DNA from: Haloarcula rara
Lineage (GTDB): Archaea; Halobacteriota; Halobacteria; Halobacteriales; Haloarculaceae
DNA: 64,000 nt
Direction of reading: 5' to 3'
Assembly (NCBI RefSeq): GCF_029338235.1
Contig: NZ_CP119785.1
Location: forward strand, 2,294,001-2,358,000
The translations under genes and the position numbers were made by a program. Below, one piece after another: positions 54,674 through 63,283 of this stretch (its first letter is position 1; each line of letters starts with the position of its first letter). The notes under the pieces were generated by a model. The model ran no database searches. It saw nothing but the letters and a program-made list of their open reading frames with translations, and was not told the origin of the DNA.

Positions 54674-55444
54674 CTACACGCACCCCGGGAAGGTCTCGCC
54701 ACAGATGTGTTCGCTGTCGACCCACGCGGGCGGGTCTTCGTCGGTAAAGCGCGAGCGGTTACGCATGTAGGCCGCGATGTAGGCCCGCCGCCAGTCGTCG
54801 GTCTCGTTTTCGGCCGTGTAGTGGGGCAGCAGGCAGTGCTGGAAGAGCACGTCACCGGGCTCCATCGGCAGGGAAACGGCGTCCTCGGGGCCGTAGTCGC
54901 TCTCCGCGATGGTGATGTCGGTGTCGTACTCGATGGCTTCGTGACCCAGGAGGCCGTCTGTGTGCGCGCCAGGGACGATCTGCATACAGCCGTTCTCGGT
55001 CGTCGCCTGGTCCAGGGCCATCCACACCGTCACGTGGTCCATCGGGTGGATGGGGTAGTAGGCGGCGTCCTGGTGGTACTTCTTCTCGCTGCCGACCCGT
55101 GGCGGCTTGAGCATGGCCGCACTCCGGAGCAAGGAGCAGTTCGGGCCCTGGAGCTGTTTCACCACGTCGACGACGTTCTCGTCGGTGACGAGGTCGGCGA
55201 AGACGTCGTCCTCGCGGACCATCCCCAGGCCCTCGAACTTCCGGACGGGGTCGGCCCCACCGAGCGTGGCGTCGTCGACCTCGGGTTCGAGCATCCGCTC
55301 GAACTGGCTCTCCTCGCGGTCGTTGCGGACGTAGGCGTCGATACGTTCGGTCACGCGCTCGACGACGGCGGCGTCGAGGCAGTCCTCGACGACGACGTAG
55401 CCATCGCGCTGGTACTGTTCGAACTGCGCGTCGGACAGGCACAT
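54674..55444 (-). CDS. Phytanoyl-CoA dioxygenase-like (PhyH) non-heme iron oxygenase
   Basis: A 256-residue Fe(II)/2-oxoglutarate-dependent oxygenase of the PhyH group. The metal triad appears as YHQDAAYY (His-x-Asp) in the middle and the distal His in FQHCLLPHYTAE, with an Arg in RRAYIAAYMRN for 2-oxoglutarate. The start at 55444 (MCLSDAQFEQYQRDG) is favoured; the frame to 55534 includes the promoter region. It opens the three-gene unit with NRAMP-like and P-loop genes, each starting right at the previous stop. The substrate is unknown. Confidence 0.87.
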   Translation of the reverse strand: MCLSDAQFEQYQRDGYVVVEDCLDAAVVERVTERIDAYVRNDREESQFERMLEPEVDDATLGGADPVRKFEGLGMVREDDVFADLVTDENVVDVVKQLQGPNCSLLRSAAMLKPPRVGSEKKYHQDAAYYPIHPMDHVTVWMALDQATTENGCMQIVPGAHTDGLLGHEAIEYDTDITIAESDYGPEDAVSLPMEPGDVLFQHCLLPHYTAENETDDWRRAYIAAYMRNRSRFTDEDPPAWVDSEHICGETFPGCV

Positions 55445-55538
55445 ACCACCCAGTTCTACCTGCCGGTAATAAGCCGTTCGACTCCGCCAAGTTCTGTGTG
55501 AGGCGGCGGACCGCGTCGGCGCCCCGGATTCCAAACCG

Positions 55539-55546
55539 TTTATACT
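55539..55546 (+). promoter_or_regulatory. TATA box for the aIF5A-agmatinase operon
   Basis: tttatact sits about 27 bases upstream of the ATG at 55569 in a GC-rich gap, the usual leaderless distance. Confidence 0.55.
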
Positions 55547-55568
55547 ACAACACCGGCAACACGGCGGT

Positions 55569-55949
55569 ATGGCTCGACAGCAGACGGAAGTTCGTGAACT
55601 CGACGAGGGAAGCTACGTGATGATCGACGACACACCGTGTAAGATTGACTCCTACAGCACGGCCAAGCCGGGCAAACACGGCAGCGCGAAGGCCCGCATC
55701 GACGCCCGCGGCGTCTTCGACAGCAAGAAGCGCTCGCTCTCCCAGCCCGTCGACGCGAAGATCTGGGTCCCCATCGTCGACCGGAAGCAGGGCCAGGTCG
55801 TCTCGACCGACGGCGGCGACGCCCAGGTGATGGACTTAGAGACCTACGAGACGTTCACCATGCTGATGCCCGACGACGTGGAGCTGGAACCGGACGACGA
55901 GATAGAGTACCTCGAGTACGAGGAACAGCGCAAGATCACCCGCTCGTAA
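55569..55949 (+). CDS. eif5a: Translation initiation/elongation factor aIF5A
   Basis: Relieves ribosome stalling at difficult peptide bonds and carries the hypusine/deoxyhypusine modification. The 126-residue protein has the modification loop at residues 33-39 (KPGKHGS), with the target Lys36. The C-terminal OB fold is complete. The next gene, an agmatinase, begins in its stop codon (TAATG), which suggests co-translation and a link to polyamine supply for the modification. Confidence 0.97.
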   Translation: MARQQTEVRELDEGSYVMIDDTPCKIDSYSTAKPGKHGSAKARIDARGVFDSKKRSLSQPVDAKIWVPIVDRKQGQVVSTDGGDAQVMDLETYETFTMLMPDDVELEPDDEIEYLEYEEQRKITRS

Positions 55950-56752
55950 TGACGTTCCCCGGCGCGGTCGCCGACCGCGAGACGGCGGCCTACGCCCTCG
56001 TGGGGGCGCCACTCGACGTCTCGACGTCCTTTCGGCCCGGCACCCGCTTCGGCCCGCGCCGCGTCCGCGACTTCGGCGAACAGTTCGACGACTTCGACCA
56101 CCACACCGGGCGACACTTTACCGACCTCGGTGTGTACGACCACGGCGACGTCGGCCCCTCGGCCGACACCGCCGAATACCTCACCTACCTCGAGAGTGCC
56201 ATCAGTGAGTTCGACAGGGACGGCGCCGTCCCCCTGCTGGTCGGCGGCGAACACACCGTCACCGTCGCCGCCGTCCGCGCGCTCGACCCGGACGTGTTCG
56301 TCTGTACCGACGCGCATCTGGACCTCCGCGACTCCTACGCCGGCGACGACCTCTCCCACGCGACCGTGACCCACCACGCCCTTTCGGTTGCCGACCGGGC
56401 GGTCGTCCTGGGCGCTCGTACCGGCAGCGAGGCCGAGTGGGAGCGAGCCAGCGAGCGCGACGTGACGGTCGTTCCCCCCGAGGACGTGGCCGACTGGACG
56501 CCCGACTTCGAGGGCGAGCGGGCCTACTGCTCCGTGGATATCGACGCCGCTGACCCCGGGTTCGCGCCGGGGACCGGCACGCCAGAACCCTTTGGCCTGT
56601 CCCCCCGAGAGCTCCGGGACGTCGTGCGAGCGGTCGCCCCCCACGCCGTCGGGTTCGACGTCGTGGAGGTCAACGACCGCGACGACGGCCAGGCCGCGAC
56701 CCTCGCCGCGAAGCTGTTGCGGGCGTTCGTCTTTGCCCACGCTGATGCGTAA
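55949..56752 (+). CDS. speB: Agmatinase (ureohydrolase family)
   Basis: Hydrolyses agmatine to putrescine and urea. The two Mn ions are bound by motifs GGEHTV, DAHLD and SVDIDAADPGFAPG, all present in order in 267 residues, followed by GTGTPEPFGL. It is coupled to the upstream aIF5A gene by TAATG overlap. The product putrescine is a precursor of spermidine, which donates the butylamine for hypusine-type modification of aIF5A; the operon thus makes functional sense. Guanidino acid substrates are possible for family members. Confidence 0.93.
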   Translation: MTFPGAVADRETAAYALVGAPLDVSTSFRPGTRFGPRRVRDFGEQFDDFDHHTGRHFTDLGVYDHGDVGPSADTAEYLTYLESAISEFDRDGAVPLLVGGEHTVTVAAVRALDPDVFVCTDAHLDLRDSYAGDDLSHATVTHHALSVADRAVVLGARTGSEAEWERASERDVTVVPPEDVADWTPDFEGERAYCSVDIDAADPGFAPGTGTPEPFGLSPRELRDVVRAVAPHAVGFDVVEVNDRDDGQAATLAAKLLRAFVFAHADA

Positions 56753-56806
56753 TCTACCGGCTGTCGTTGCTAGACGCTTTTGTCCGTCGGTCACTGATTC
56801 GGGGAC

Positions 56807-57925
56807 GTGATTCCGGGCGCCGACGAGTACGACGTCGACATCGCTATCCCCGACAGCGAGGTCGAGCGGCTGCTGTCGGTGATGCCCGAGGACGTCGACG
56901 CGGCGCCCGAACTGAGCTACTGCCGGAACGTCTTCGTCCCGCTGACGACGGCGTGTCGGTACACCTGTACCTACTGTACGTACTACGACCCGCCGGGGCA
57001 GGCGACGCTCATGTCGCCCGAGGAGATACGCGACACCTGCCGGGCCGGCGCGGCGGCGGGCTGTACGGAGGCGCTCTTTACGTTCGGTGACGACCCCGAC
57101 GACCGCTACACCGAGCTGTACGACCAGCTCGCCGAGCTGGGCCACGAGAGCATCCACGAGTACCTCCGGGAGGCCTGTGAGATAGCGCTCTCGGAGGGCC
57201 TGCTCCCACACGCCAATCCGGGCGACCAGACGCGCGAGCAGATGGCCACCGTCGCGGACCTGAACGCCTCGATGGGCGTGATGCTTGAGACCACAGCCGA
57301 CGTTCAGGCTCACGGCGGGCCACGGGCCAAGTCGCCGGGCCAGCGCCTCGCGACGATTCGGACCGCCGGCGAGCTCGGCGTGCCCTTCACGACAGGTATC
57401 CTCGTTGGCATCGGCGAGGACTGGCGGGACCGGGCCGAGAGTCTGCTGGCTATCGCGGCGATGCACGACCGCTACGACCACGTCCAGGAGGTCATCGTCC
57501 AGCCGGTCGTCGAGAACGAGCGCTGGCGGGGCGGGTCGCCGGACCTGGCGACGATGCGGCGGGCGACGGCGATGGCGCGGGCCGGGCTCCCTGACGACGT
57601 CTCGGTCCAGGTCCCACCCAACCTCGCGCCGGCCCGCGAACTCGTCGATTGCGGTATCGACGACCTGGGCGGGGTGTCGCCGGTCACCGACGACCACATC
57701 AACCCGGACTACGCCTGGCCGGCCCTCGACGAGCTCGAGGCCGTTGCCGACGCCGCCGGCGTCCCCCTCAGGGAGCGCCTGCCAGTCTACGAGCGGTTCG
57801 TCGACGAGGGGTGGTGCCCGTCGGCTATCGAACGGGCTATCGACGCCGAGGGGCCGGCCGGACGGCGGTTCCGTGCGGTCCTGGAGCGGGGCGTGAACCC
57901 GACGACTGCGGTCAGCTCCGACTGA
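56807..57925 (+). CDS. cofG: FO synthase subunit CofG (radical SAM)
   Basis: With CofH forms the deazaflavin FO, the chromophore of coenzyme F420. The 372-residue protein has the radical-SAM cluster cysteines Cys50, Cys54 and Cys57 in CRYTCTYC and follows the usual CofG sequence. It starts at a GTG at 56807. The partner cofH is 2.4 kb away on the other strand. Its 3' end overlaps the convergent Bat-type gene by 14 bases. Confidence 0.95.
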   Translation: MIPGADEYDVDIAIPDSEVERLLSVMPEDVDAAPELSYCRNVFVPLTTACRYTCTYCTYYDPPGQATLMSPEEIRDTCRAGAAAGCTEALFTFGDDPDDRYTELYDQLAELGHESIHEYLREACEIALSEGLLPHANPGDQTREQMATVADLNASMGVMLETTADVQAHGGPRAKSPGQRLATIRTAGELGVPFTTGILVGIGEDWRDRAESLLAIAAMHDRYDHVQEVIVQPVVENERWRGGSPDLATMRRATAMARAGLPDDVSVQVPPNLAPARELVDCGIDDLGGVSPVTDDHINPDYAWPALDELEAVADAAGVPLRERLPVYERFVDEGWCPSAIERAIDAEGPAGRRFRAVLERGVNPTTAVSSD

Positions 57926-58568
57926 ACTGCGCGAAGACGCGTGCCTCGATCTTCCGGAGGTGTTCGCCGACCGTGCTCGGCGAGCACTCGAGCGCGTCGG
58001 CGAGGTCGTCGTGGGTCGCCTCGCGTGGGCTCGCGTAGTACCCCCGGTCGATAGCGGTTTCGAGGACGGTCTGCTGGCGCTCGGTGAGACAGGCAAAGAG
58101 GTCCTTGGCCCGCGGTTCGCGGTCCCCGGTCTCCAGCAGTTCGACCGTGTAGCCGTCCATCTCCGGGGGCACCGACTCCTGTAGGCTCTCCTCGTCCCCG
58201 ACGAGCGTGAACTCTATCGAGCCGTCGGCGTTCGGGACGATGGGCATCTCGACGAGGCCCGTCGATTGCTGCTGGGCCAGCAGCATCCGCTCGCTGATTT
58301 CGGTCGGCTCGAAGTTGGAGTAGGAGTACCACTGGCCGTCGGCCCCCGTCGTGGTGAACTCCAGCACGTAGTCGCTGTCGGCCATGATTCGCTCGAAGTG
58401 GTCCTGGTTCCCCCGCGACTCGCCGACCATCACGACGGTCCCGTCGGCGAGCAACTCGATACGGTGAATCGCTTCCCGCGTGATGTCTTCGGCGGCCGCG
58501 AGCTCCCCCATCAACGGGTGGAGCGCGCTGTCCCCCTCCGGTGCGAGCCGGAGCGTCACGTATCGCAT
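57912..58568 (-). CDS. Bat-type (HTH-10) transcriptional regulator
   Basis: A 218-residue haloarchaeal regulator with a bacterio-opsin activator-like C-terminal HTH-10 domain (LTERQQTVLETAIDRGYYAS, LADALECSPSTVGEHLRKIE). The N-terminal part (VTLRLAPEGDSALHPLMGEL) is the usual sensory region without GAF or PAS. The start at 58568 is chosen because the frame left of it is not protein-like. It could regulate the neighbouring P450 or cofG genes, but this is positional. Confidence 0.88.
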   Translation of the reverse strand: MRYVTLRLAPEGDSALHPLMGELAAAEDITREAIHRIELLADGTVVMVGESRGNQDHFERIMADSDYVLEFTTTGADGQWYSYSNFEPTEISERMLLAQQQSTGLVEMPIVPNADGSIEFTLVGDEESLQESVPPEMDGYTVELLETGDREPRAKDLFACLTERQQTVLETAIDRGYYASPREATHDDLADALECSPSTVGEHLRKIEARVFAQFSRS

Positions 58569-58852
58569 ACACGAGCCCAGAGCGTCCGGACAGGTAAATT
58601 CGCCGTGGATACACGGCAGTAAATTGTCTATGGACGGATACCAGTCTACGACTGGACGGCGCGTCGGGTGTCGGCCAGCCCCCAAACCGCACCTGTCTCC
58701 CCGCTGAGCACGACCGACGCTCCCGCGCTGCCGTCTGTGCCCACGACGCCGTCCCACCCGAGACGGCGCCACTGCGGTCCCTACCCTATTTCAATCCCCC
58801 GCTGATGCGAGGCAGCAACGCCACCGTTTCCTCCCGCCAAGACACGCCTACG

Positions 58853-60217
58853 ATGACGGAGACAGACGTCCCCGGGCCGACCGGCCTCCCGCTGCTCGGG
58901 AACACGCTCGGCTGGGCGCGGGACCCGCTTGCCTTTCACGAACGGCTCGCAGACTACGGCCGGGTCGCCCGCTACGAGGCGCTCGGACAGGAGCGGTATC
59001 TGCTGACCGACCCAGCCGACATAGAGCGCGTGCTGACCGACACGGAGACGTTTCCGAAACACGAGGGCAGCATCGACCAGCTCAGCGAGATCGTCGGCTC
59101 CGGGTTGCTCACCAGCGAGGGGGAGCTGTGGGAGCGCCAGCGCGGGGCCATCCAGCCCGCCTTCTACATGGACCACATCAAGCGGTACGCGGACGTGATG
59201 GTCGACCGGGCGACCGCGGCCGCCGACCGGTTCACCCCGGGCGAGACGGTCGACGTCCACGCCGAGCTGACACGGACCACGCTGGAAATCCTGCTCGACT
59301 GTATGTTCGGGGCGGACGTGGACTTCGAGGAGCGGGGTCTGTACGACACCGTCGGGACGCTCCAGACCCCGCTGAAGCCGGACAACCAGCCTATCACGCT
59401 GTTCGCGCCGGACTGGCTGCCGGTGCCGATGCTGCGCCGTGCCGAGCGGGCGCGCGGGGAGCTTCGCGAGACGGTGACGGACATCCTCGAACAGCGCCGC
59501 GAGAACGGCGCGGACCGAACCGACCTGCTGTCGATGTTGCTCGAGAGCGACACAGCGATGCCCGACGAGCAGATACGCGACGAGATGCTGACCTTCCTCG
59601 TCGCGGGCCACGAGACGACGGCGCTTGCCCTGACCTATACGCTCGATCTGCTCTCGCGCAACCCCGAGGCCGAGCGGCGGCTCCACGCGGAGCTGGACGA
59701 GACCCTGTCGGGGCGGCCGGCAATCGAGGACGTCTTCGCCTTCGAGTACACCGAGGCCGTCGTCAAGGAATCGATGCGGCTCTACCCGCCGGCCTACGAG
59801 ATTCGACGCGAGCCGAGCGAGCCCGTCCAGTTCGGCGACTACACGGTCCCCGAGGGGTCGCTGCTGTTGCTCCCCGTGTGGGTGCTCCACCGCGACGAAC
59901 GGTTCTGGGACGCGCCCGAGCAGTTCCGGCCTGCCCGGTGGCTCGACGCCGATTCGGACCGGCCCGACTTCGCCTACTTCCCCTTCGGCGGCGGTCCCCG
60001 GCGCTGCATCGGTCGACAGTTCGCCATGACGGAGGCACAGCTGGTGCTTGCGACCCTGCTGTCGGGATGGCGTTTCGAGCGGGCGTACGAGGACATGGAG
60101 CTCGCTCCGGCAGTGACGCTCAAACCGGCGACCGACGTCGAGATGACGCTGCGACGACGGGCCCGCCCAGCGGGTGCCGACAGTGGCGGTGGCGGCGCCG
60201 ACCGTCCGGACACCTAG
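58853..60217 (+). CDS. Cytochrome P450
   Basis: A 454-residue heme-thiolate monooxygenase. Motifs: I-helix AGHETT near residue 251, ExxR in VKESMRLYPP, and the heme-binding FPFGGGPRRCIGR with Cys385. It begins at ATG 58853 (MTETDVPGPTGLPLLGN), a normal P450 start; the frame to 58805 is less likely. Electron partners are not adjacent. The haloarchaeal CYP174-like family often includes such genes, possibly in carotenoid or lipid oxidation, which I cannot check. It lies between cofG/Bat-type and cofH. Confidence 0.93.
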   Translation: MTETDVPGPTGLPLLGNTLGWARDPLAFHERLADYGRVARYEALGQERYLLTDPADIERVLTDTETFPKHEGSIDQLSEIVGSGLLTSEGELWERQRGAIQPAFYMDHIKRYADVMVDRATAAADRFTPGETVDVHAELTRTTLEILLDCMFGADVDFEERGLYDTVGTLQTPLKPDNQPITLFAPDWLPVPMLRRAERARGELRETVTDILEQRRENGADRTDLLSMLLESDTAMPDEQIRDEMLTFLVAGHETTALALTYTLDLLSRNPEAERRLHAELDETLSGRPAIEDVFAFEYTEAVVKESMRLYPPAYEIRREPSEPVQFGDYTVPEGSLLLLPVWVLHRDERFWDAPEQFRPARWLDADSDRPDFAYFPFGGGPRRCIGRQFAMTEAQLVLATLLSGWRFERAYEDMELAPAVTLKPATDVEMTLRRRARPAGADSGGGGADRPDT

Positions 60218-60337
60218 CTATCTAGGTGATATCTATAATACCAACGGGGTCCAACTTTCCCGTGTACCCGGGTGTGCCTCTGACAGCCCTCCCGGGTGAA
60301 TTTTGTTCTGTCGAGTACCCACCGTAGCGGCCGTGAG

Positions 60338-61678
60338 TCACCGGACCAGCGGTGTCCCGTCGGCACGCGGCCCGAGCGTCGGCCCCAGCACCTCGGCGTC
60401 CGGGTCGACGACCCGTCGGTGCTCGTAGTCCGTCGAGCGCTCGACGGGCGTCCGGCCGATGGCGGTTATCATGTCGGCGTACTCCCTGACCGAGCGGAAC
60501 TCGCCGTAGTCCCCACCGGCCCGCTTGGTTATCTCTTCGGAGAGGATGGTCCCCATAAAGTCATCGGCGCCACAGGTGAGCATCTTCAGCCCGCCCGCGT
60601 CGCCGTATTTCACCCACGAGGACTGGATGTGGTCGATATTGTCCAGAAAGAGCCGTGAGACTGCTATCATCAGCTCGTCTTCGTCGGCGCTGGCCCCGCC
60701 CTCGACCATGCCGCGGTCGTACAGCGGCGTCTCCTCGTGGACAAAGGAGAGCGGGACGAACTCCGTGATTGCACCGGTGCGGTCCTGTAGCGCCCGCACT
60801 TTCCGCAGGTGTTCGACGCGGTGGCGGGCGTTCTCGACGTGGCCGTACATGATGGTCGACGTCGTTCCCAGGCCCACGTCGGCAGCGGCTTCCATCGCCT
60901 CGAGCCACTCGGCGCTCCCGATTTTGCCGGGACAGATGACGTCCCGGACTTCGTCGACGAGAATCTCGGCCGCGGTGCCGGGGACGCTGTCGAGGCCGGC
61001 GTCCTTGAGCCGCCGGTACACCTCGCGGTAGGACCAGTCGGTGCCCCGCCGGGCGTGGTAGGCCTCTTCGGGCGTCATCGAGTGGACGTGGACGCCGCCG
61101 ACGTCCATCGACCGAATCTGCTCGCAGTAGGTCCCCGGGTCCGTGTCGTACTCGCTTGCCGGTCGGTAGTTCAGGTCGCCCCGGTCGCTGGCTTCCAGTA
61201 TCTCGACGTGCCCGTCGTCCAGCGCGAGTGCGGGGTGCAGTCCCGACACCGAGCACACCTCGTAGATACCGCGGTCCAGTGCGTCCTCGACGATGCGGCG
61301 GGACTCGCTGGGCGTCTTCGTGAAGCCGCCGTGCTCTTCCTGGTAGTCGCTGCGGAACTGCTCGGAGCGGTCCTTGAAGTTACAGAACAGACACCCCGTG
61401 TTGCACGCGGTGGTGACGTTGTTGTTGAGGTTCGCGACGAAGGTGACCTCGTCGCCGACGACCTCGGCGCGGCGCCGGTCGGCGGCTTCGAGCACCAGCT
61501 CCTTGCGACGCCGGTGGATGCCCTCGACGTCAGTCCCGGTCGTGATGAGCTCGACGCCGTCGGCAACCGTCAACCGCTCGCCGTTCCTGGCCTTCGCCAG
61601 GGCGTTCTCGAAGGACTGGTCGGTCACCGGCTGCTGGGCGAACTCGATATCGCCGGCCGGTGGCGTCGCGTCCGACAT
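60338..61678 (-). CDS. cofH: FO synthase subunit CofH (radical SAM)
   Basis: Second half of FO synthesis, joining hydroxyphenyl to the diaminouracil precursor. The radical-SAM cysteines Cys92, Cys96 and Cys99 are in ACNTGCLFCN. The length of 446 residues is normal. It is convergent with the P450 gene. The gap between the two (60218-60337) carries a palindrome-like accccggg/cccgggt pair that may end both transcripts. Confidence 0.95.
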   Translation of the reverse strand: MSDATPPAGDIEFAQQPVTDQSFENALAKARNGERLTVADGVELITTGTDVEGIHRRRKELVLEAADRRRAEVVGDEVTFVANLNNNVTTACNTGCLFCNFKDRSEQFRSDYQEEHGGFTKTPSESRRIVEDALDRGIYEVCSVSGLHPALALDDGHVEILEASDRGDLNYRPASEYDTDPGTYCEQIRSMDVGGVHVHSMTPEEAYHARRGTDWSYREVYRRLKDAGLDSVPGTAAEILVDEVRDVICPGKIGSAEWLEAMEAAADVGLGTTSTIMYGHVENARHRVEHLRKVRALQDRTGAITEFVPLSFVHEETPLYDRGMVEGGASADEDELMIAVSRLFLDNIDHIQSSWVKYGDAGGLKMLTCGADDFMGTILSEEITKRAGGDYGEFRSVREYADMITAIGRTPVERSTDYEHRRVVDPDAEVLGPTLGPRADGTPLVR

Positions 61679-62089
61679 TACCGGAGAGTAGGGGACGACC
61701 GAGAAAAACGTGTGGTTCCGCCTCTAGTCGTGGCTGTTTGTGAGAACGGGAACGGGAGTAGCAAGAACGTCCCACTCGCGACTAACCTGTACAGCCAGAA
61801 AGCCCCCATGCGCTCGACTCCCACGACTCGCTGTGCTCCTCGGCCTTCGGCCTGCGGTGCTTGTAATCTGAAAATCGCGGAGCGATTTTCATTATCCCGA
61901 GGGAACGCCGTTCCCTCGGAGCTCGCGAATCTTCGATTCGCTCACTCTCGAAAGACTCGAAGAGTCTTTCGGCGACTTCGTCGGGGTTCGTCGAGCGCAT
62001 GGCCCCTTTCATCCCCGCCCGTATCCGGTTGACCAACCGGGGCTTTCTGGCTGGTAGTAATCGCACACACGAACCCGACACCGACCACA
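61679..62089. other. Noncoding gap holding palindrome array copy B
   Basis: 411 bp between cofH and the antiporter gene. Apart from the array at 61791-62053 (separate entry) I see no gene. The array occupies most of the gap and is related to the one at 36138-36689. Confidence 0.6.
61791..62053. repeat. Palindrome array bounded by inverted ends (copy B)
   Basis: acagccagaaagcccc (61791-61806) and ggggctttctggctg (62039-62053) are inverted ends shared with copy A at 36138-36689. Inside are perfect palindromes with 3-nt spacers: gaaaatcgc-gga-gcgattttc (61871-61891), gagggaac-gcc-gttccctc, gcgaatc-ttc-gattcgc and gaaagactc-gaa-gagtctttc. A stretch cccctttcatccccgcccgt also has a counterpart in copy A (cccctttca...cagtcccacccgt). 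The arms differ between copies but the design is the same. Confidence 0.8.
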
Positions 62090-63100
62090 TCAGCTAGGCA
62101 AAATCCCACCGATGAGGCTCACCGTCTCGGCGACGACCCAGGTAACGAACACGAGATACGCCCCGAGCAGGACGTACGATTCCAGCGTCGAGAGCGCGAG
62201 GTCCGTCCGGAGCGCGGTAAACAGCAGGACGGTCGCGCCGGTGAGGACGCCGAACATCGGCACCGCCATCGCGAAGTCGACGGTCCAGGTGCCAACGATG
62301 AGGACGCCGACCGGAATCGCCACCAGCAGGTCGAAGGTGTTCGACCCGAGGACGTTCGCCAGCGACGTGACGCCGCGACCGTCACGGGCGGCCCTGACAC
62401 TGACGAGCGTGTCGGGGAGGCTCGTGGCCGCCGCGAGGATGGTCACGCCCAGCAGGAACTCGTCGACGCCGAAGGTCCGGCCGATGACCTCGACCGAGTG
62501 GACCAGTCGTTCGACGGCGACGAGGATGACGACCAGTCCCGAAAGCAGGAAGAGCCACTGACGCCGGGCGTCGATACCTTCGGCCTCGTCGGGGTCGTGC
62601 TCGTGGTCTGCGGTGTCCTGGTACTGGATGAAGACGTACAGTCCATAGAGGGAAAGCGGGATAGCCGCAAGCGGTCGGGTGACGGTGCCGGTCAGCGTCG
62701 CCGGACCGGGGTAGTAGATGACCGCCAGCGCGAACGTGATGAGCAGGACCGACACCGCGAGCATGTAGAACTGCGCCTCCTTGTAGACGAGCGTCCGGTT
62801 CAAATCGACGTCCTCCTCGGTGGCGATGCCGGCGACGGCCGGGATGACGAGCACGTTGAAGATGGCCGACCCGACGATGGCGCCGACACCCAGCGGCATC
62901 GACCCGCCGACGGCCGCGACGACCACCGTCGCCAGTTCCGGGAACGACGAGCCGACGGCGACGATGATAGCGCCCTGAACCACGTCTGGCAGCCCGTAGT
63001 ATGCTGCCAGCCGCTCGCTGGCCGCCTCCAGCCAGTCGCTGCCCTTCCAGATGGCTGCCGTCGCGGCGAGGATGATACCGACGTCGACGAGCAGTGCCAT
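62090..63100 (-). CDS. Ca2+/Na+ or cation antiporter (CaCA family)
   Basis: A 336-residue antiporter with about ten spans and two alpha repeats: VGSSFPELATVV and GSAIFNVLVIPAVAG in the first half, ATSLPDTLVSVRAA and GSNTFDLLVAIPVG in the second. In the family these bind the cations. The loop between repeats is short and acidic. The start at 63100 (MALLVDVGIIL) is preferred over the extension to 63169. Ca2+/Na+ exchange is the default family assignment. Confidence 0.92.
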   Translation of the reverse strand: MALLVDVGIILAATAAIWKGSDWLEAASERLAAYYGLPDVVQGAIIVAVGSSFPELATVVVAAVGGSMPLGVGAIVGSAIFNVLVIPAVAGIATEEDVDLNRTLVYKEAQFYMLAVSVLLITFALAVIYYPGPATLTGTVTRPLAAIPLSLYGLYVFIQYQDTADHEHDPDEAEGIDARRQWLFLLSGLVVILVAVERLVHSVEVIGRTFGVDEFLLGVTILAAATSLPDTLVSVRAARDGRGVTSLANVLGSNTFDLLVAIPVGVLIVGTWTVDFAMAVPMFGVLTGATVLLFTALRTDLALSTLESYVLLGAYLVFVTWVVAETVSLIGGILPS

Positions 63101-63283
63101 TGTGGGGTCAGTCCACCGCCCGAAGTAAAGCGATTCCCATCGGTGCCGGTCGCACAGGCGTGTGGCCAAGTGGTCCGCGTCTTCACACTAGCAGTCTCCC
63201 CGAGTGTTTCATGTGTTTAAGGAGTAGGCGTATTAGTCACCGTTCGAGTCATCTAACCGAAGTAACAAAACGTGCGTACAATT

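Noticed and set aside
55844..58096. 750-codon minus-strand frame over aIF5A, agmatinase and cofG
   Set aside because: Same reason: the opposite strand encodes three clear enzymes, and the frame is low-complexity Arg/Gly/Val-rich.
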